NCBI GenBank assembly: GCA_026874595.1
Contig: CM049316.1
Span: 32,901,339-32,965,338 of the forward strand
Reading direction: 5' to 3'
DNA: 64,000 nucleotides
Source: Sipunculus nudus
Taxonomy: Eukaryota > Annelida > Sipuncula > Golfingiida > Sipunculidae
Under the pieces are notes generated by a model, which made no database searches, was not told the origin of the DNA, and was given only the letters and a program-made list of their open reading frames with translations. Every line of letters starts with the position of its first letter. Position 1 is the stretch's first letter. Below, in pieces: positions 24,601 to 39,941 of the stretch. Both the position numbers and the translations under genes were made by a program.

Positions 24601-27600
24601 TATAACATTGACTTGTGTCGTTTTGCTTAAAAATTTCCATCCGTCCTCTTTCCATTTGTTTAGGGGCTTCACGGTGCCTGTCTTATGAATATGAAACCAG
24701 TTTATTTTCAGTCAAAGCGCAATAGCGCTGTTGTCAATAAAGATCCCCAGATATAATCCTCTCATTGCAGAACTATGGAAAAATCAAAGTGGACTCGGCG
24801 GCGTCAAAGAGCTAAACTTAAAAAAGAGATACAGCAATGATCAAACCTCGCCCATATTCGATCGAGTAGCTTTTATTAAACCCTAATGACTGGAGGGTGT
24901 GCTGTGACAGTCGCTTACGTATCCTTGCAAGCGGACTTCAAACCCCATTTGCCAATAGAGTAAATGGTTATCAGTTTAAGGCCGCGGTGTGTTACATGTA
25001 AATTCTAGATGAAAGAATTAAATACGCGGGATGAATAGCATATTATCAAATTATTCTGACTAAGCTTTGAAGTTTTGAACACTTGGATTCACATGAAATC
25101 CCCCAATCGATGGTGATTTTGCCGTTCCAGCAATCTTTTTCGGCATTTTATACGTTATGTAATTTTTGATACCATTTGATCTGCCTCATGCAGGAATTTA
25201 AGGTACCTCTCAAAATTAACCTCGCATATAACTAAATCTGTCGGTTGAGAGTTGCCAATTGAAGAGGATTCTATGCGATTTGTGAATTTATCATTTCACA
25301 CTTCATATAGCAAGGTTCTATTGTTAAAAGTAATATTACCACCAAATTTTCATAATAAATCTATTTTCAGCTGATTTTAAAGATTTTGTGTTCTATAAAA
25401 AAAAACAAAAAAAAAAAGGTTTGTCAGCTGAAAGCATATAATGCCTTTATGCATTTAAAAAATCAAGCCACAAATAAACAAGTGACTTTCAATTCATCAA
25501 GTGGCATTTAGATCAAATGAATAAAATTTATTGAACTGATCTCAGAAGATGTTTTTATATTTCTATTATAATACTGACCAGGGATACATTCATCTCATAT
25601 ATGTCTGCAAACTTTCCCGTCAGTCTGTTTACTGGCCGTCTCCCTGTTTCTGTGTACAAGATAACCAACAACAATCATGATCTATTTCAAAGAAATTTGT
25701 TGACGAGTGAGTTTGAGGGACGCTTTAACGAGGTGATCAAAACCATGATATAGAACCAGATAGCATCAAGGTAGATGCCGGAATAACGTTGTAGGGATTA
25801 GGGCGCTATCATCTGCACTAGGACAAGCGTTATAACCATAATTTCGATACGCGAACGATGACATAAGGGTTCAGTGTGTATGCAAAATTGCAGTTTCCGA
25901 GCGATTTAGAGAAACTGGGAGAAATACACCTGTCAGAGTTCGATGGGAGGCGGGGAAGGTACTCCGAGGACAGCGTTCAAGCGAGAATATACTAGCGAGA
26001 CAGCATGGTGAAAAGGGCAAGTGTATCGGCAAATACGGTATAACGCTTTTCTTGGACCACGCCCAGATGTTCAAATTATAGAAGGATTTCACCTCCAGAT
26101 AGGTAAACACGGACATTAAAACAAAGAAAAGGTCATTGACGATTTAGCTATTTATCATGAACTAGCATTTTCTGAAAAATTATATACCTCTAATTAATGC
26201 AGCTACCGCGCTGCTGGTAACTCTGCTTCTACGATAGCGTAGTATATATAGTGACAGTGTATGATGCATCTTGGATTTAAATTCATTTATTATATAAAGT
26301 GTCTGTTAACACACGGTAAGATTTGTTTGCTTGATTTAGCATATTCGTCTTTTGTCTTGTATTACAAACCAGTTTTTATGCCTCTTCTAACTTCGAGTGG
26401 AGGTGAGGCTTATTGGGGTTGATCAGGTTATTCCTATATCAAATTGTTTTATGTGGGTGGGCTTTTTAGACGCTTCATAGTGCAAAACCTCCGACTTTTT
26501 TTTCGTCTCCCTTCTTTTTCTTCTGCCCATGTTTGCACTAGATCTCAAATACAGCATATTTTCAAAAAACTGACATTCGGGCACAATATTAGTCATTACT
26601 GATAGAATTTTACCCGATAATTATTTTTGATCTTGACGTAATTTCCAAGGTCGAACACTCCATAGGCCATTTCCCATTATTGCTCTGTTGCGGGCGGGGG
26701 AGGAAGGATTTAAACAGGAGGACTGCAAACGTCTAGTTTAATGTTTCATTACCAATGAGTAAACCCTTTAACTGCTGATATTATACGCTGATACCCGCAA
26801 TTTAATACTGACCACAGCAGCCAGACAAAAATAGTATTCGAAGGTGCACGCTGGTTTTCTTATGCCGCATCTGGCACCAACCCCAAAGGCTGAAAAGCAT
26901 CAAGTAAGGCAAGGTACGCGACACACACATATCAAAAGGGTCACTTGTTGGGTTAATAGACCCAACAAGTAAATGTCTGGTAACAACATGATGTGACGGG
27001 ATGTATGGCCAGTAATCTGGAGTTAAATAAGATATCGCTATTTATAGGCCCAATGTCAGAAAAATCTGATGATGTATATCCTCCACAGAGCCTTTGACCT
27101 GACAGACAGGCGTGTGGTAGCACCGCCATTTCTTAAATACGGCCTGCTTAATCCCCGTAAAGATGAGCTACTTAAAAGGAGGATCAGGATGGCTTTACGT
27201 TATACATGAACTCGGATGGATGTAAAACCGTGAAATATGGGAGCGGTAATCTCTAGACGAGGAAAACTAAACGTTAGGTCTTGGATGAGATACACCGTTA
27301 TCCTAGACTATGATATTATATAGCCTATGCGTTATTTTAACAGCGTTGTCATAGGGACGAAACTTTTGTAAATATGAAATTAATCTGCATGGTACAAACA
27401 CCAGATGATGCACTTCTCCACAAAATAACAGCTGGGAAAATTGCGTTAAGATTTTCATATAAAGATGTGGTGGGTATCAATGTGTATAAATTAGTTAGCT
27501 ATAGGTAGGTATTTTCATATCGATACTTGTCAAAGCCATCAATAATCGTATTGATTCTTGTCAGAACCATCGATAATTGTATTGATTCTTGTCAAAGACA

Positions 27601-29430
27601 TTTATAATGGTGTCGACTAACTTGATCGAGCGAGATATCAATATACAATTATTCCACACTTCCTGTTGAATAGAAACACCATACTTGGTGTAGCGCTATT
27701 TCGGCCCTCTGACATTAGAGAGTCTATGACCAGCGTTCTAGCGTCGAAGTGCTCATACATCCTGCAGCGAGGACCACACTGCAAAGCTCTGTGAGGATGC
27801 ATATATTTTTGTAATTTTTGACAACACCTCTTGGCCTGCAAATATGCTGTCTCTTGACATAAACCAGACCGATCGTTAGTTTTTTATATACTTTCTAACA
27901 ACACTTACCATATGTGTCAATAATCTGTTTTATCTCAGTATATTGTAAAACCGATCTGCATGTTGTAAAATTTTTGACCGCATGAACACAAGCTTGGATC
28001 GCACGGGTTACTGCACCTCAGCCAACCTGTACATGATACAGGAAATGAATCATTACAATATATAGAGACTGACTTTCAGTGTGTTTTGTGAGTTCACATG
28101 CATTCAGTTTTGTTAATTCATCACACGTAACCTAACGTTGAGATTATCAACTGTTTTTTCACGATTTCAATACAACAGGGTGGGTGTGCTTGAAGTTTCC
28201 AGTATGGCTCGTATCACGACTCAAGTTAGGCTTACAAGCTCTATATGAATGCCTACTGAGTTGTGTATTCATGGCTATATACGGTAATGCAAGTAGTTCG
28301 GCATCTCCCAACAGCGTAAATAAACTTTGTATACATAAGGATGTCTGTCATCAAACAGAATCAACTTGCATACGTTACTGATAAATGATTTCCATTAATT
28401 GTAAAACTAAAGTAGCTGTCTGGAAAAAAAGGGAACTTAATCGCTGTATCCCAAATTAGAACTATTAAATCCAGTCACAGATATGATGCGAAGGCGCAGG
28501 TTACAAAGGTGGCATCCAATAACAATCCGACATTCAGGCTGGCCAGCATGTAGCGAGGTCATGTATGTATAGTAAACATAACAAACGGGTCATGTACCAG
28601 GCTAATAGACCGATCGGGCATTTGACTTTTCACAGGCATGCTATGAAGGGATACACGACCAGTTATTGGGAGTGACAATAACATATGGCTAAATATAGGC
28701 AAAAGGATCAGAACACCCGGATGATCCACAGAACATTTGACCTAAAAAGTAAATAAACATATTATCTCGTGCTGTTATGGTTGGTTCTATGTGCATGAAT
28801 ACATCATTTTCCAGGCAAAACCGGAGGTCAGATCGTGCGCATACGCGACAACTCTAAAGCAAGGAGAAGATGGCTTAACAAATCGTGTTTGTGAAGATGT
28901 GCGGACCGTTACTAGGTGGCGTGGGCGTCATTGTTTTGCGTTTTGCGTCACTTATGGCGCACGGTAAACTTGTGAACAGGAGAAAGCGGAAAGTTTTAGT
29001 ACGAAAAAATGACAGACACTATAATGTAGATCGGAACACTAAACCTGATAAGTGAATTGGCCCATTTAAAGATAAGTATGTGGGCATCGTTGATTGGGGG
29101 AACCTTTAAATACTTTAATGACGACGTGGCTTACACAAAGATTAGTCATGGCTACGTGTAATTCACGGAAATAAAGAAAAAAAAAACAATTGTCCATCAT
29201 ACTTCATAAAGTTATATGCCTAGTGTATCGAAACAGGTTGCCATGGAAACGAAAATGTTGTAAATAAGAAGAAATTAATATGATATAAACACCAGATGAC
29301 GCACTTCTGGATAGACTAGTAGCGTCGAAATGACAAATGGATATTAATGTTTTTAAATATGATCTTTAACCTGACTGAACTTATAATACTGAACGAGCAA
29401 ATCATTACAGCCGTAATTTCTGACTATACC

Positions 29431-29482
<52 letters not shown>

Positions 29483-32400
29483 AATCCGTCTTTATTTTTA
29501 TATGTTACCGTGCTTGCTCGACAGTACGAAACTACATAGGTTTTAAGTTCCTGAATGAATTATTAACTATGTCCTGTTAAATCCTGCTTGTACATGTAAT
29601 TTACAATTAAGGTGTTTCATCTTTTTTTTATTATAACAATGCTGATTTAGATAATATACACTGCTTACTAGTGTGCCAAGATTAAGATTAAAGAGATAAA
29701 CCGGGGAAAATGTATTCGAAAAGCATGGCCTGAATCCTCTTCAAACGGGCCAAAATCAAAGGGAAAACAGTTTATGTGGAAGATTACTCATCAACCACGT
29801 GACGAAATTCTAGTAAATCCAGGGAATATCATAAATAATTAGAACTAGACCCTACAGAGAGCACACTTTTACCAAGACATCATTCCAAGTGGATCCGTTC
29901 CTTTATCCTTGTCCATACTTAAGATTGATGGACTCTTCCCTGGCCAATACCCCTCCCCCCCTCCCCCCAAGTCTCAAGGAAATCGGTTTTTGTCTAATCC
30001 TGCCAACTGTTTACTAAGAGGTTAATACACAGGGTTGGAAAATGTAGCTTAGACATCGGAGATACATTTGAGTACATGGAACACTCTGTTTCAAGACTAC
30101 GCTAAAAGCACGAATTTTCGAAATGTGAGCGCGGAACCAGTCCATCACGAATTCACAGTGTTCACTTAGCCCACATCTGGCTTGACAGGTCTGTAAATGA
30201 ACAGGCTGTATAAAATGGATCATCTTTCTGACAACCTGTTTACATGTCTGGCAGCTTGATTAAGTCTGATAAGAAACTGACGGCTCATGACCCAAATGCA
30301 CTCTCTGAACCGTCATATTAAAGGGTTGGATAAAGTCCAGTCAGCACGGCCTAGAGGTGAAGAAACACAACACTGGAGACCTTGGGGCCATCCGGGACCA
30401 CAGGGTCAGTAACTTGATGGACTCCCAAGACGACACAATGTGTCAATTTTTTACTTTGTTGTCGATTCCTTACGTTCTCATTAGATTAGCATTTCCCAAG
30501 GTAATGTGGAATTAGAAAACTTCCTAGGAAGTAGTTTTCTTGTTACAGCCATGATAAAAAAGAAAATATATAAAATTCCCTAAAAATATAAGTTCCGAAA
30601 GTGCCTAGACAGTCGGGTGGTAAAACGTTATGACCTCTCCGCAGACGACCCGGGTTCGATCCCAGGTGTTGCCCGTCCTAGGTTGGTGGTTCTCATCGGG
30701 TTCTCCGGCTTCCTCCACCTCTCTCACTACAATTTTATTCTATCAGTATCTTCTTTTTCGCCTTAAATATCTCGGAACAACCAAAGCCGACTCAATCTGT
30801 CAAACATTGCCGTTGCTGAGGGAGACCAGTGACTGGTTCGAGCACCGACTTCACTTTCAGTCAGTCAGTAAAATTTCCGAAACACTCAGAAAATATAAAG
30901 ATGACAAGAAAAAGTTGCAGAGAAAGCGTTAGCGGTAGACCTATAGAATATCATCAGATACCCTAATTTATTCTTCAAACACGAGACACCATCAGACCCG
31001 AAAAACTATTGTCTGGTTAAACAGGGAGGCTATTTGGTCAGGTCCATAACTTCTCAAATCATGGTAATATTTCTATTAAAAAATCATACACATATGCAAT
31101 AATGTTCGTTTTATCTTATATTATTTCATAATTCATTTTAGCTGAATACAAATGTTTTCCAGCAAAACCCCTCGGTATACGGACTTAAGCGGGCCTCACA
31201 CATCTGCGTTTTCTTCTCGCGTTGGCTGAGGACTTCTCGGTTTGTAAAATCGTCTAAAAACTTTCGACCAAATCGCATAAAAACTTATAGGAACGCAGAA
31301 AATGCGTGAGAATGTAGAACGATAAACCATGCATGTGTTAAAAATATAGATAAATTCGAAAAATTTCTTGTAATCGCCAAGGAAACACGACAAAAAGAGC
31401 AATGTTCGCATTAAGACACATAGAAACGTGAAGAAACGCACACAAAAATACAGCAAAATACAGCAGAAACACTGGTAACAAGGACTGTTGCGTGCCCGTT
31501 TTCTCAAATTCGAGTTATTTTGCGCAAAATACAAATAAGATCGCATGCGAAATCGCAAAAATCGCGTGAAAACTTAAAGCAATGAGGACATCATTGTTAA
31601 TTCTTATCAGAAGTCTTTAACTGTGGAATCTATCGCCGCCAATCGCTTGCACAACGCTAAGTATGCGGGGGCCTTCATATATCCAGTTATTACGACAGGC
31701 ATGTCATGTTTACTGCCGTTTCAGGATAACAGCTCATGTATGCGCAAGGTAACAGTCTAAGGCATTGAAAAAGATGAACTTATGAATTCAAGCAATTATT
31801 TAATAGTAAAACAACAACATAACTTGCAAACATATTGGCGTAAAATCATGCATTTAATATTAAAAGTACATTTTTTCACGACATTACAAGAATAAGCTTA
31901 CAAAATGTCAGGAAAATTTATAGAAATTTAAAGTATGAACAAAATTCTTTCACTTTCGCCGGAGCGCTCATAATCTTATGCATTTGTCGTTTATTGAACA
32001 GGAACATTAGTATTTCATAATTATCAACAAACGCTAACATGCCCACCTTGGCTGGACAGCATAGAAAAAACATAAGGACAAGCTTAATTATTCGTAAATA
32101 TGGATGAACTTGTCATATTGCGTGAAAGCGGATCACTCATGTCAGTTTAAATTGGATTTTCCATGCGTCTAAAGGTCGAGAATACCCCAGAGGGTGCTAC
32201 AAAAGAAATTTAGGTGTCTCGTGAACATTAGTGACCCCCAGTATCTGTATATCCCGCTATTATAGCATTGGTCCATACGTGCCTGCACTAAAGGCAACCA
32301 CAGATTTATAAGGGATTGTGTCTTCTGATGGCCTGAATAAAACATGAAGGGACACAGACCAGAATCGTCAATATGCACTGCTTCCTCACCATATCCCTCA

Positions 32401-35400
32401 TTCGAACCGGCAGATGACCATCGAGCCCGGATGGAAGGACGGCTCGTAACACGTGATGATGATGGCCGCATTGCATGAATGAAATTGATGACCGTCTCCC
32501 CTTTCAAATGAGTCAGCCAGACATGTTAAATACCGTCAAGCGTGCTATGTCGTAAAAGTATTATGTTGTAAAATGCATGATGTCGTTAAACGTATTCTGT
32601 CATAAACAATGTTAAACTGTCCACAACAATAAACTACAGGCTGTTCCGTGTCATTTATAAAGATGTATATGACATCTAGAGTATTTCTATAGCTGTGTAC
32701 CTGTATTGAACATTTGATTACTATTAATTTGATTATTATATAACATTATTATTCTTTTTTAATTTGGTACCTGGCCTGTTGGTGGCACTATTGGATAAAG
32801 ATGAAGGTAACCATAATGCAAGAATGTTTTATTATTATTAACCCTTCTGGATTTCAGGTTTCATATGCGCGGGGGTAGGAATAATCCGGAAGTTTTAGCC
32901 TGTCGTTTACACATTAGATTGAATTTCTGAGATTCAACCAGATTTTACTTTGTTCATCTGGGGCATCCGCTGGGTTTCGAACCAGGTACCTTCAGCTCTG
33001 CAACCCAACGCCTTAGCCACCAGGCTACGTCCTACCTTTAATGATATTTTGTTAAAAGTAAGCCATTGTAGATTTCTTGGTTTAAAGGTTGCACGGGTAT
33101 TTCAACCGAATGCCTAAGTAAATAGTGTCTTAATTTGCTTAGAATCTGTACAGAGAACAAATTAAGAATACAACACAGCTGTTTAAAGATTTCGCGACAG
33201 TTTTCTTTTTCTTTATCAAACTGACGACATTGGTAAATGTAAAATAAGCTCTATGACGTCACTATTATCGTCCAAAACACTTCAGGTCAGGACTGTGCTG
33301 ATGTCATTGTAGGTCCAGATTCAGATCGGATGGATCATAATCGCCTAGCAAATGGTTTTTCAAGAACTTTGGGTGCAGGTATTCGCTTGGATTTGTTATG
33401 CTGTCTAATCTTATTCTTAAATTATAAGTATGTACATCTGCAGAGTTCTTTTTTGGTCTGGGACTATTTGAACAGGGCAGAAGCACTCGCCTCCTATATA
33501 GATTTACTTTGGATGCATATCTTGTTTTTACCCAGGCCAGGTGTCTACCGGTCCTGGGTGTGTAATCACCCCATTTCGTAATTACACCGTACTCCCCCCC
33601 CAAGATGCAATCTTTTAGAGTGATACACGGCCTCGTGGCACAGCCTTCCCATTAAGACTGCATAGCGCTCCCTCGGAAATAAAACTCTTACTGCCCCTCG
33701 GCTAAGATTTGAACTCACGACCTCCCGGTTTTAAGTCCTCTTCTCTACCCCTACACCACACATGCTGATCCCTAGCAGACACTTTATACTTCGAATGATA
33801 TTTCTTTAAACAGAACTGACGGAGCATCTTCATGTAAAGTTATTTGCTAAATATTTTCTTAACAAAAAATGTCGCGAAAAAAGCAAAAAGACGTTGATCC
33901 TAGGATCGATTATACAGGCCATGGTTTTAACCTTTCAGGCGTGGATGATTCGTCTTTTATTATACTTACAAATATCATTAAAATATGCGAAATGTCATAG
34001 ACACACGGTCCATTACTCTGTATGATTCCATATAATTGGACCAACAAAAAGATAAGAACGTGAGAAAGACGTATGGTTTAACCTTCTATCTATTAAGAAA
34101 AGCAATTGCTGTCCTTTGGAAGAAGTCACCCAAGGGGCTTCATTCTTGAGTTGAGAAAAGCAAGATCGATGGCAGCTGGGATATGACTTGATGAAATATA
34201 TGGCTAACCTTGTACCCGTCTCTCAAAACCCTGCGACACAAGCTCCCGCCGCCATTTTGAACCTGCCGAGGTCGTCTCCTAGGACGAACACAACACAACT
34301 AAATTGTAATAGAGTTAACCCGTCATGTTGTTTATCTTATATCATATACACCGCAGTGTTAATGTCATTTTTGTCAACTTTGCCGCTCCGACCCCCTGGC
34401 ATATAATCAATAGTGTGATTCTCTCACTCTTAAACCGTTCCACTAACCCTTTAAACCTACACTTGTGTTATGCGGGAATTGAAACAAAAACTTACTTGAT
34501 AAGAGGCCGTTTTGTTCATTCAATTTATATGATCGGCCTATTTCTTCTATATTCTTAATTGTGCACGCATCTATCTTATTTTTCTTAGTATTGCATTATA
34601 ATTAAGAAATATAGCAGCCTGTGGGGTTCTATAATAAAGTTAATACTATTATAATTTTATGCTGGATTTTTACAGTCTGGTCCAGTATGCACTATGCAGT
34701 ATTAAAAAATTTCCGACTTACGTATATACTAGCTCTTTGAAATATGTATCCCACTATGTATTCATTAAAAATACATGCCACTACACAATTACTACTTCTA
34801 CTACTACTACTATTACTACTACTACTTCTACTATTACTACTTCTAGTTATAATAATAATGATAATAATAATAATAATAATAATAATAATTGTGAAAAAGA
34901 TTCTCAGTATCCCCGATGTCTGATCTACATTTATATTAATTTCTTTGTAGAAAGCTGCATCATATTAGCATGAAAAAACGGTATACTGTTACAGTTGATT
35001 ATGTTATTGTGCACACGGATGTTCCATGTGTTGTTGACATTTGGTTCGTGTAGCACGCGTAGCTCCTTGCCATGACAGCATCGCCTGGCCGAGCCGGGCT
35101 GGCCCACGTTTGAACCCTGACACGGCATTCTCTGTTCGAGATATTTCCTGTAGCGTGTGTAATGTGTATTATGTATTATTCTTTTCGACTGTTCGTGAAA
35201 GGGAATTTTCTAGAGTTTTCGGATGAAAGGTTATAAATAGGGGCTGTGTTTTTAAAGCCTAGAGAGAGGTGAGAGAATATTACAGCGGACACGGAAGCGT
35301 GTAAGTCAGTTTGTGGGACCTATTCCGATAAGTGCGGCAATTATAGATTTTCTTCATATTTTCTCCTGGATTTGTGACGAATATTATCTGGTCTTTAGTT

Positions 35401-38400
35401 TACTTTCGGGATTGTTACAAGAGCTTTACGTTGGACTGTTATTCTCTAAGAAGATTTGTGTGAGCTATTTGTCCGGCTCATACATCTTAAAGGACTCGTC
35501 GCAGTGACAGTGGTGGTATCCAGGTACTGTGCACTTTGTTTATTGGGCTGTCTGATTATATTGATATGCTGTTATACTGTTGTCGTACTGTGTAATTATA
35601 TTGATTAATGTATTGTAATGTTAGGGTTGTTTTAAGAATAAATTATAATTATTTGTTAACAAAAAAACAGTGACTTCTTTATTCATTCCCCTAGACATTT
35701 CACGCTGCCTAGTGTTACAGAATCTGATTCTGTTTTTATCTCCATAAGCAAATTTGTGCTCGTCACGACTACGTGATCTGTTGATTTTAATTCCGTAACA
35801 ATAAAAATATACCAACATTACTAGGGCCTTTGGCCACACTTTAAGTCATAGGTGACAGATTTGCATTTGTTTTTATCTCTGACCTTGATATTATTTAGAG
35901 GGTCGTACACCCCATAGAGTTTCCCCTATTATCGCTCAGTTAAGTCCTTCGCGGGGATGCTTCTAGTGATCGCCTGGCTATGACAAACCTCTCATAATTA
36001 TAGTTATTAGGAATGCATACTTACCCTTTTTTCTTTATACTCTAGGGCGAGTTTGAACCTCGCTAACTTCTCACTGTTCTGAGGTGTACCATCGTAACCC
36101 ACATTCAAAATGAGATCAAGTTCTTCGTTGCCTCGCACACGGTCCAAAAGTTTAACTACGTACTGACTCAGCTGGTCCACCAGCCCCATGTATTCTGCCT
36201 GAAAAGTAGAAAATATGTTCAGTATAATCTTTAGGATCTATGTGTATCTGTGATCAAATACATTTTTGTCCACTGGTCCTATGTATTCTTCCTTTAAAGT
36301 CAAGAAATATTCAGTAAAATCCATTATATCTATGTTTATATGCCATCCAATAAATAAAATGAATAAATGAAAAAGATTTTACAAATATTCTTCTCGGAAA
36401 GTCAATATATATTCAGTAAAACCCATCAAATTTATGAATAGCTGTGATCAAATATAGTTTGTCCAAAAGTCCCATATTCTGCTGGATGCCATGTCATCCC
36501 CGGTAAACACAAGAAAATCTTGATATATCTGTGATCAAAAACAAAACTAAATTGGCCATAAGTCCGATGTATTCTGCCTCGAAAGTAAAGACCCATTCCA
36601 TTGAGTCTTCGCCTTTTTACGGACAAAATACTAATTTTACTGGCACATCAGCCTGAACAATGAAGAGAAAAGACACGAAAATAGCGGTGGACAAAGGAAA
36701 TCTTAGGGATAATTCACGCAAGTCATGCAGAATGACGCTGGCATGCACCAAAACCCCTGTCCCTCGAAACTCTTCCGCCTCCTGGCCACTATTTGAGTTT
36801 ATATTGTACAAATTATTCTGTATCACGTTTAATTTATGTAAGTGGTTTGTACCTGCAAGTTGCACAAGACGTACAAGGAGAAAGTGCAGCGGCAAAATCG
36901 TTCTGTTAACTCGTGGCTCTGTATATTCCTATAGTGTCATTATTCGGAACTTCCTTGGTTGCTATTGAATAAACTATCACATATTTAAATTTAAATAGGT
37001 AAACCCTTATAAATATTCGCACACGTGCCGGCCTAGCCATGACACCAAGAAATTCGGGACTTTTTAAAATAAACTGAAAGGGGCCCGTTGGTCATGAAAA
37101 CAATCATATTAGAACACTCATTCCAACGGCTGGATCAAAATAATTTTGGTAATATTTATTTACACAATTTGATTGGTGGTTAGAATAGACTTTTGAGGCA
37201 CTTTCGTCTGCTGCAGTTTCCGGCGTCAAGCTGTCATGACTAACGGAAAGACAAACATTCCGAGTAAAACCAACCTCGTTATTAAAAACTGCTGCATGAA
37301 TACACGTAAGTCAACCGTTAATATGATGTTTATTATTTTTCCCAACAGAAAAACGTCACTTGTTGTCATACCTCATGAAAATGACAATTCGACAAGCAGA
37401 AGAAAATGAAAAATTACTGTTAGCGTGCACATCTAATTACACTATAATTGAACCAAACCCTATAGCTTGTACTGCCACCTAAACGTCTTCGTCGCCAGGG
37501 GATGCCCCCCCCCCCCCCCCACACACACGCAAACACCTTTCTGATTTTCTATGCAATACTGATGTTAAACTTTAGATACTCTAACTATCTGATAGATAGC
37601 ATTGTGTGAAAGTAATTATCAAAACATGAAAATATTAGTCATTTTTACACCCAGATTCATTACTATACACTTTCACCTGCTACAAATGACAGATAAAAGG
37701 AGATCTATTCTGAAATTTATTTCTAAGTTAAACAAATTATGACTAAGCTAAAACGATTGTAATTTTTAACACTTTTTTTTACCTATTCCTTACTTTTATG
37801 CTGTGGCAACTATTTATCGTTTTTAATTGTTAAAAATGTTACAAAAGTATATTAGTTTTATATATTAAACAGATTCTCCGCAGAATCAAAAATTATATTT
37901 TTCATGAGACATTTCTCTTTGAACCAATGTACTTTCTTCAAGATATGTAAATATATCAAAAGAAATGAAAAAAATCATGTTTTAATAACAATATTTCGTG
38001 AATTTATTATAATACATAAGAAGGATTCGGCAAATTTTTTTGGCTGTCTGGTAAAAAATAAATTTATCCAGGTTATGTAGATGAATATCTTTCTCTTCCT
38101 GAGAAAAACTGCTTACATTGAAATCACAAAATGAAAAGTACGTCAGTTAACAAATAGTTAAATGGCTCATGTAAATTTCCTCTGTATGCCCCGTCTGTAA
38201 GACAAAGAAATGTTATGTCAAGCAAATTAGGTGTATTTGTAACAGCGTGACAACATAAAAAAAAAGCTGATAGACAGGTCTGCTATGTGACTTGTAATGC
38301 CAACAATTAACATTAAGTAATTATAAACTTTATTTATTTTAATAGATTGTGCAACTTGTTAAAATAACCAATACGAGACCCTCTTCATGGTTTGGATAGT

Positions 38401-39877
38401 AGCGTTCACTAGTCTCCCGAGTTTGAGGAAACCGGAGAACCCGAAGAAAACCACCGACCTTGGACGGGCAACTATACCCCACTCTCATAGCCACGCCGAG
38501 GACTAACCCGGGTCGCCAGCGGAGAGAGCCGAGCGTTTTACCCCTGTCTAGTATAAAGTTAAGTGACTGTCAGATTCGTTCACCTATGGGAACATATGTA
38601 ATTGCGATAATTCTCCAGAACTTAAGTATGTTTCCAGGGTTTTGCTTTGGTAATGGCAGCAGGAGTTTTATGAGGAGCAATACATGATTTATCTTTGACA
38701 CCTTTCGGTCACAGGCATCCCTAATAAATTGTGACAAACAAAATTTAGTTAAAAGCTTCATCACTCTGGAAGATAGATTCACTTGATTAGATTTTAATAA
38801 AAAAATATCACAGAAAGATCTACAGTGCCTTTTACAATAAAGGTGGCGCATTGTGAAAACGGCGTATTCACCAAATGAAAAATCGCTTTGCGGAAAGGAC
38901 CACATTTTGAGTTTATTAGCACGCTCGAATAAATTTCCTGGGCTTTCGCCTGGGAATGGTGATATTAGAAATGGATCAAGCTGAAAGATGATGGACGACG
39001 AAATGAAAGAAAGCCAATGTCCTTTCATCTATAGAAACACAGGGTATTCTGTAAAATAAATTCCAATTCCGAAATACTAAAATGATATAGTCACTCCCAC
39101 TGGTATGATAGACAGTTTTTTAAGATCAAAGGCAGTAGTGACTTTGCTTACCCGATGACGAACGAAACAGGGGAATGCTATAACATACGTTTGACCCAAA
39201 ACGTTAAAAAAGAACTATAGCTTATTCATAACTGCCTATTTAAAGTTTCAGTCGATGATAAATCACATGTACAATGCTAAATGCAATATAAAACTTTGTG
39301 TTTTTCAGAGGCCACAGAGACATTCTTTGCCGCAATAATACCGTAGTATATTCCAATAAAAGTACATCAAAATGTTTACTGAATTAGGGAACGTTTATTT
39401 TAGGCTAACAAAAAAAGCAATAAATTGTTTAATGGAATCGCCACACACATTTACGTGGATTTTATTTTATTTTATTTATTGGATGAATGAGCAGGAATTA
39501 GTCAGTAATGCTGCATTTGACATGCTCCTGTCTCGATCCGTTAAACAATTCTTGGATAAATAGTAGAATTGTTTACGTGTTTTGTCTTGACTGGCAAGAT
39601 TTCCAGGAAAGGATGGTAAATATCGCATGCTGAGTCCATATGTTTGACTCAATAGTCTGTATTATAATTAATTCTTGTTGTTGTGGCCTAACATTTTGCC
39701 AACTGAGTGGAACGACACAGCACTATACATCCGCCACTGTGGAGCAGTTGTTCAGGATAGAGTTCAAGGTTGCTTCTCAGTCAAATTCATATGTATATAT
39801 ATGTTAGTCTCTCAGTGTAGATAATAAGATGAAGACGTAAACGAAATAAAAAGTCTACGCTAAGGCGTCTTAATCTG

Positions 39878-39941
<64 letters not shown>

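Larger units (their letters stand above)
20395..36024. other. 15.6-kb TRPC intron with mixed diverged repeats
   Basis: There is no recognisable gene. Contents include (TA)n at 21,631-21,682 and 29,434-29,479; a diverged direct duplication (22,549 region versus 23,737 region); and related blocks at about 22,060-22,330 and 26,500-26,710, with a fainter one at 35,845-35,945. A larger diverged pair is about 26,860-27,440 and 28,480-29,320. There are also SINE-like copies near 30,608, 32,950 and 33,540, a (TAC/TAA)n tract at 34,791-34,890 and an LTR-like repeat at 35,070-35,780. ORFs in this span have no family match that I can see. Confidence 0.6.

Noticed and set aside
30630-30932. 100-codon + ORF
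   Set aside because: It starts inside a tRNA-derived SINE; no protein similarity.
31196-31558. 120-codon minus ORF with many Phe/Cys/Leu
   Set aside because: It is in AT-rich intron sequence with short internal repeats (ACGCA/TGCGT), lacks splice context and shows no recognised domain.
32169-32507. 112-codon minus ORF ([13 protein letters not shown]) as a DDE-nuclease transposase remnant
   Set aside because: Only a short phrase resembles YSGHKR-type transposase nuclease motifs, the following sequence does not fit in any frame, and no second catalytic motif is seen.
34659-34973. Thr/Asn-rich ORF
   Set aside because: It is a product of the (TAC)n/(TAA)n tract.
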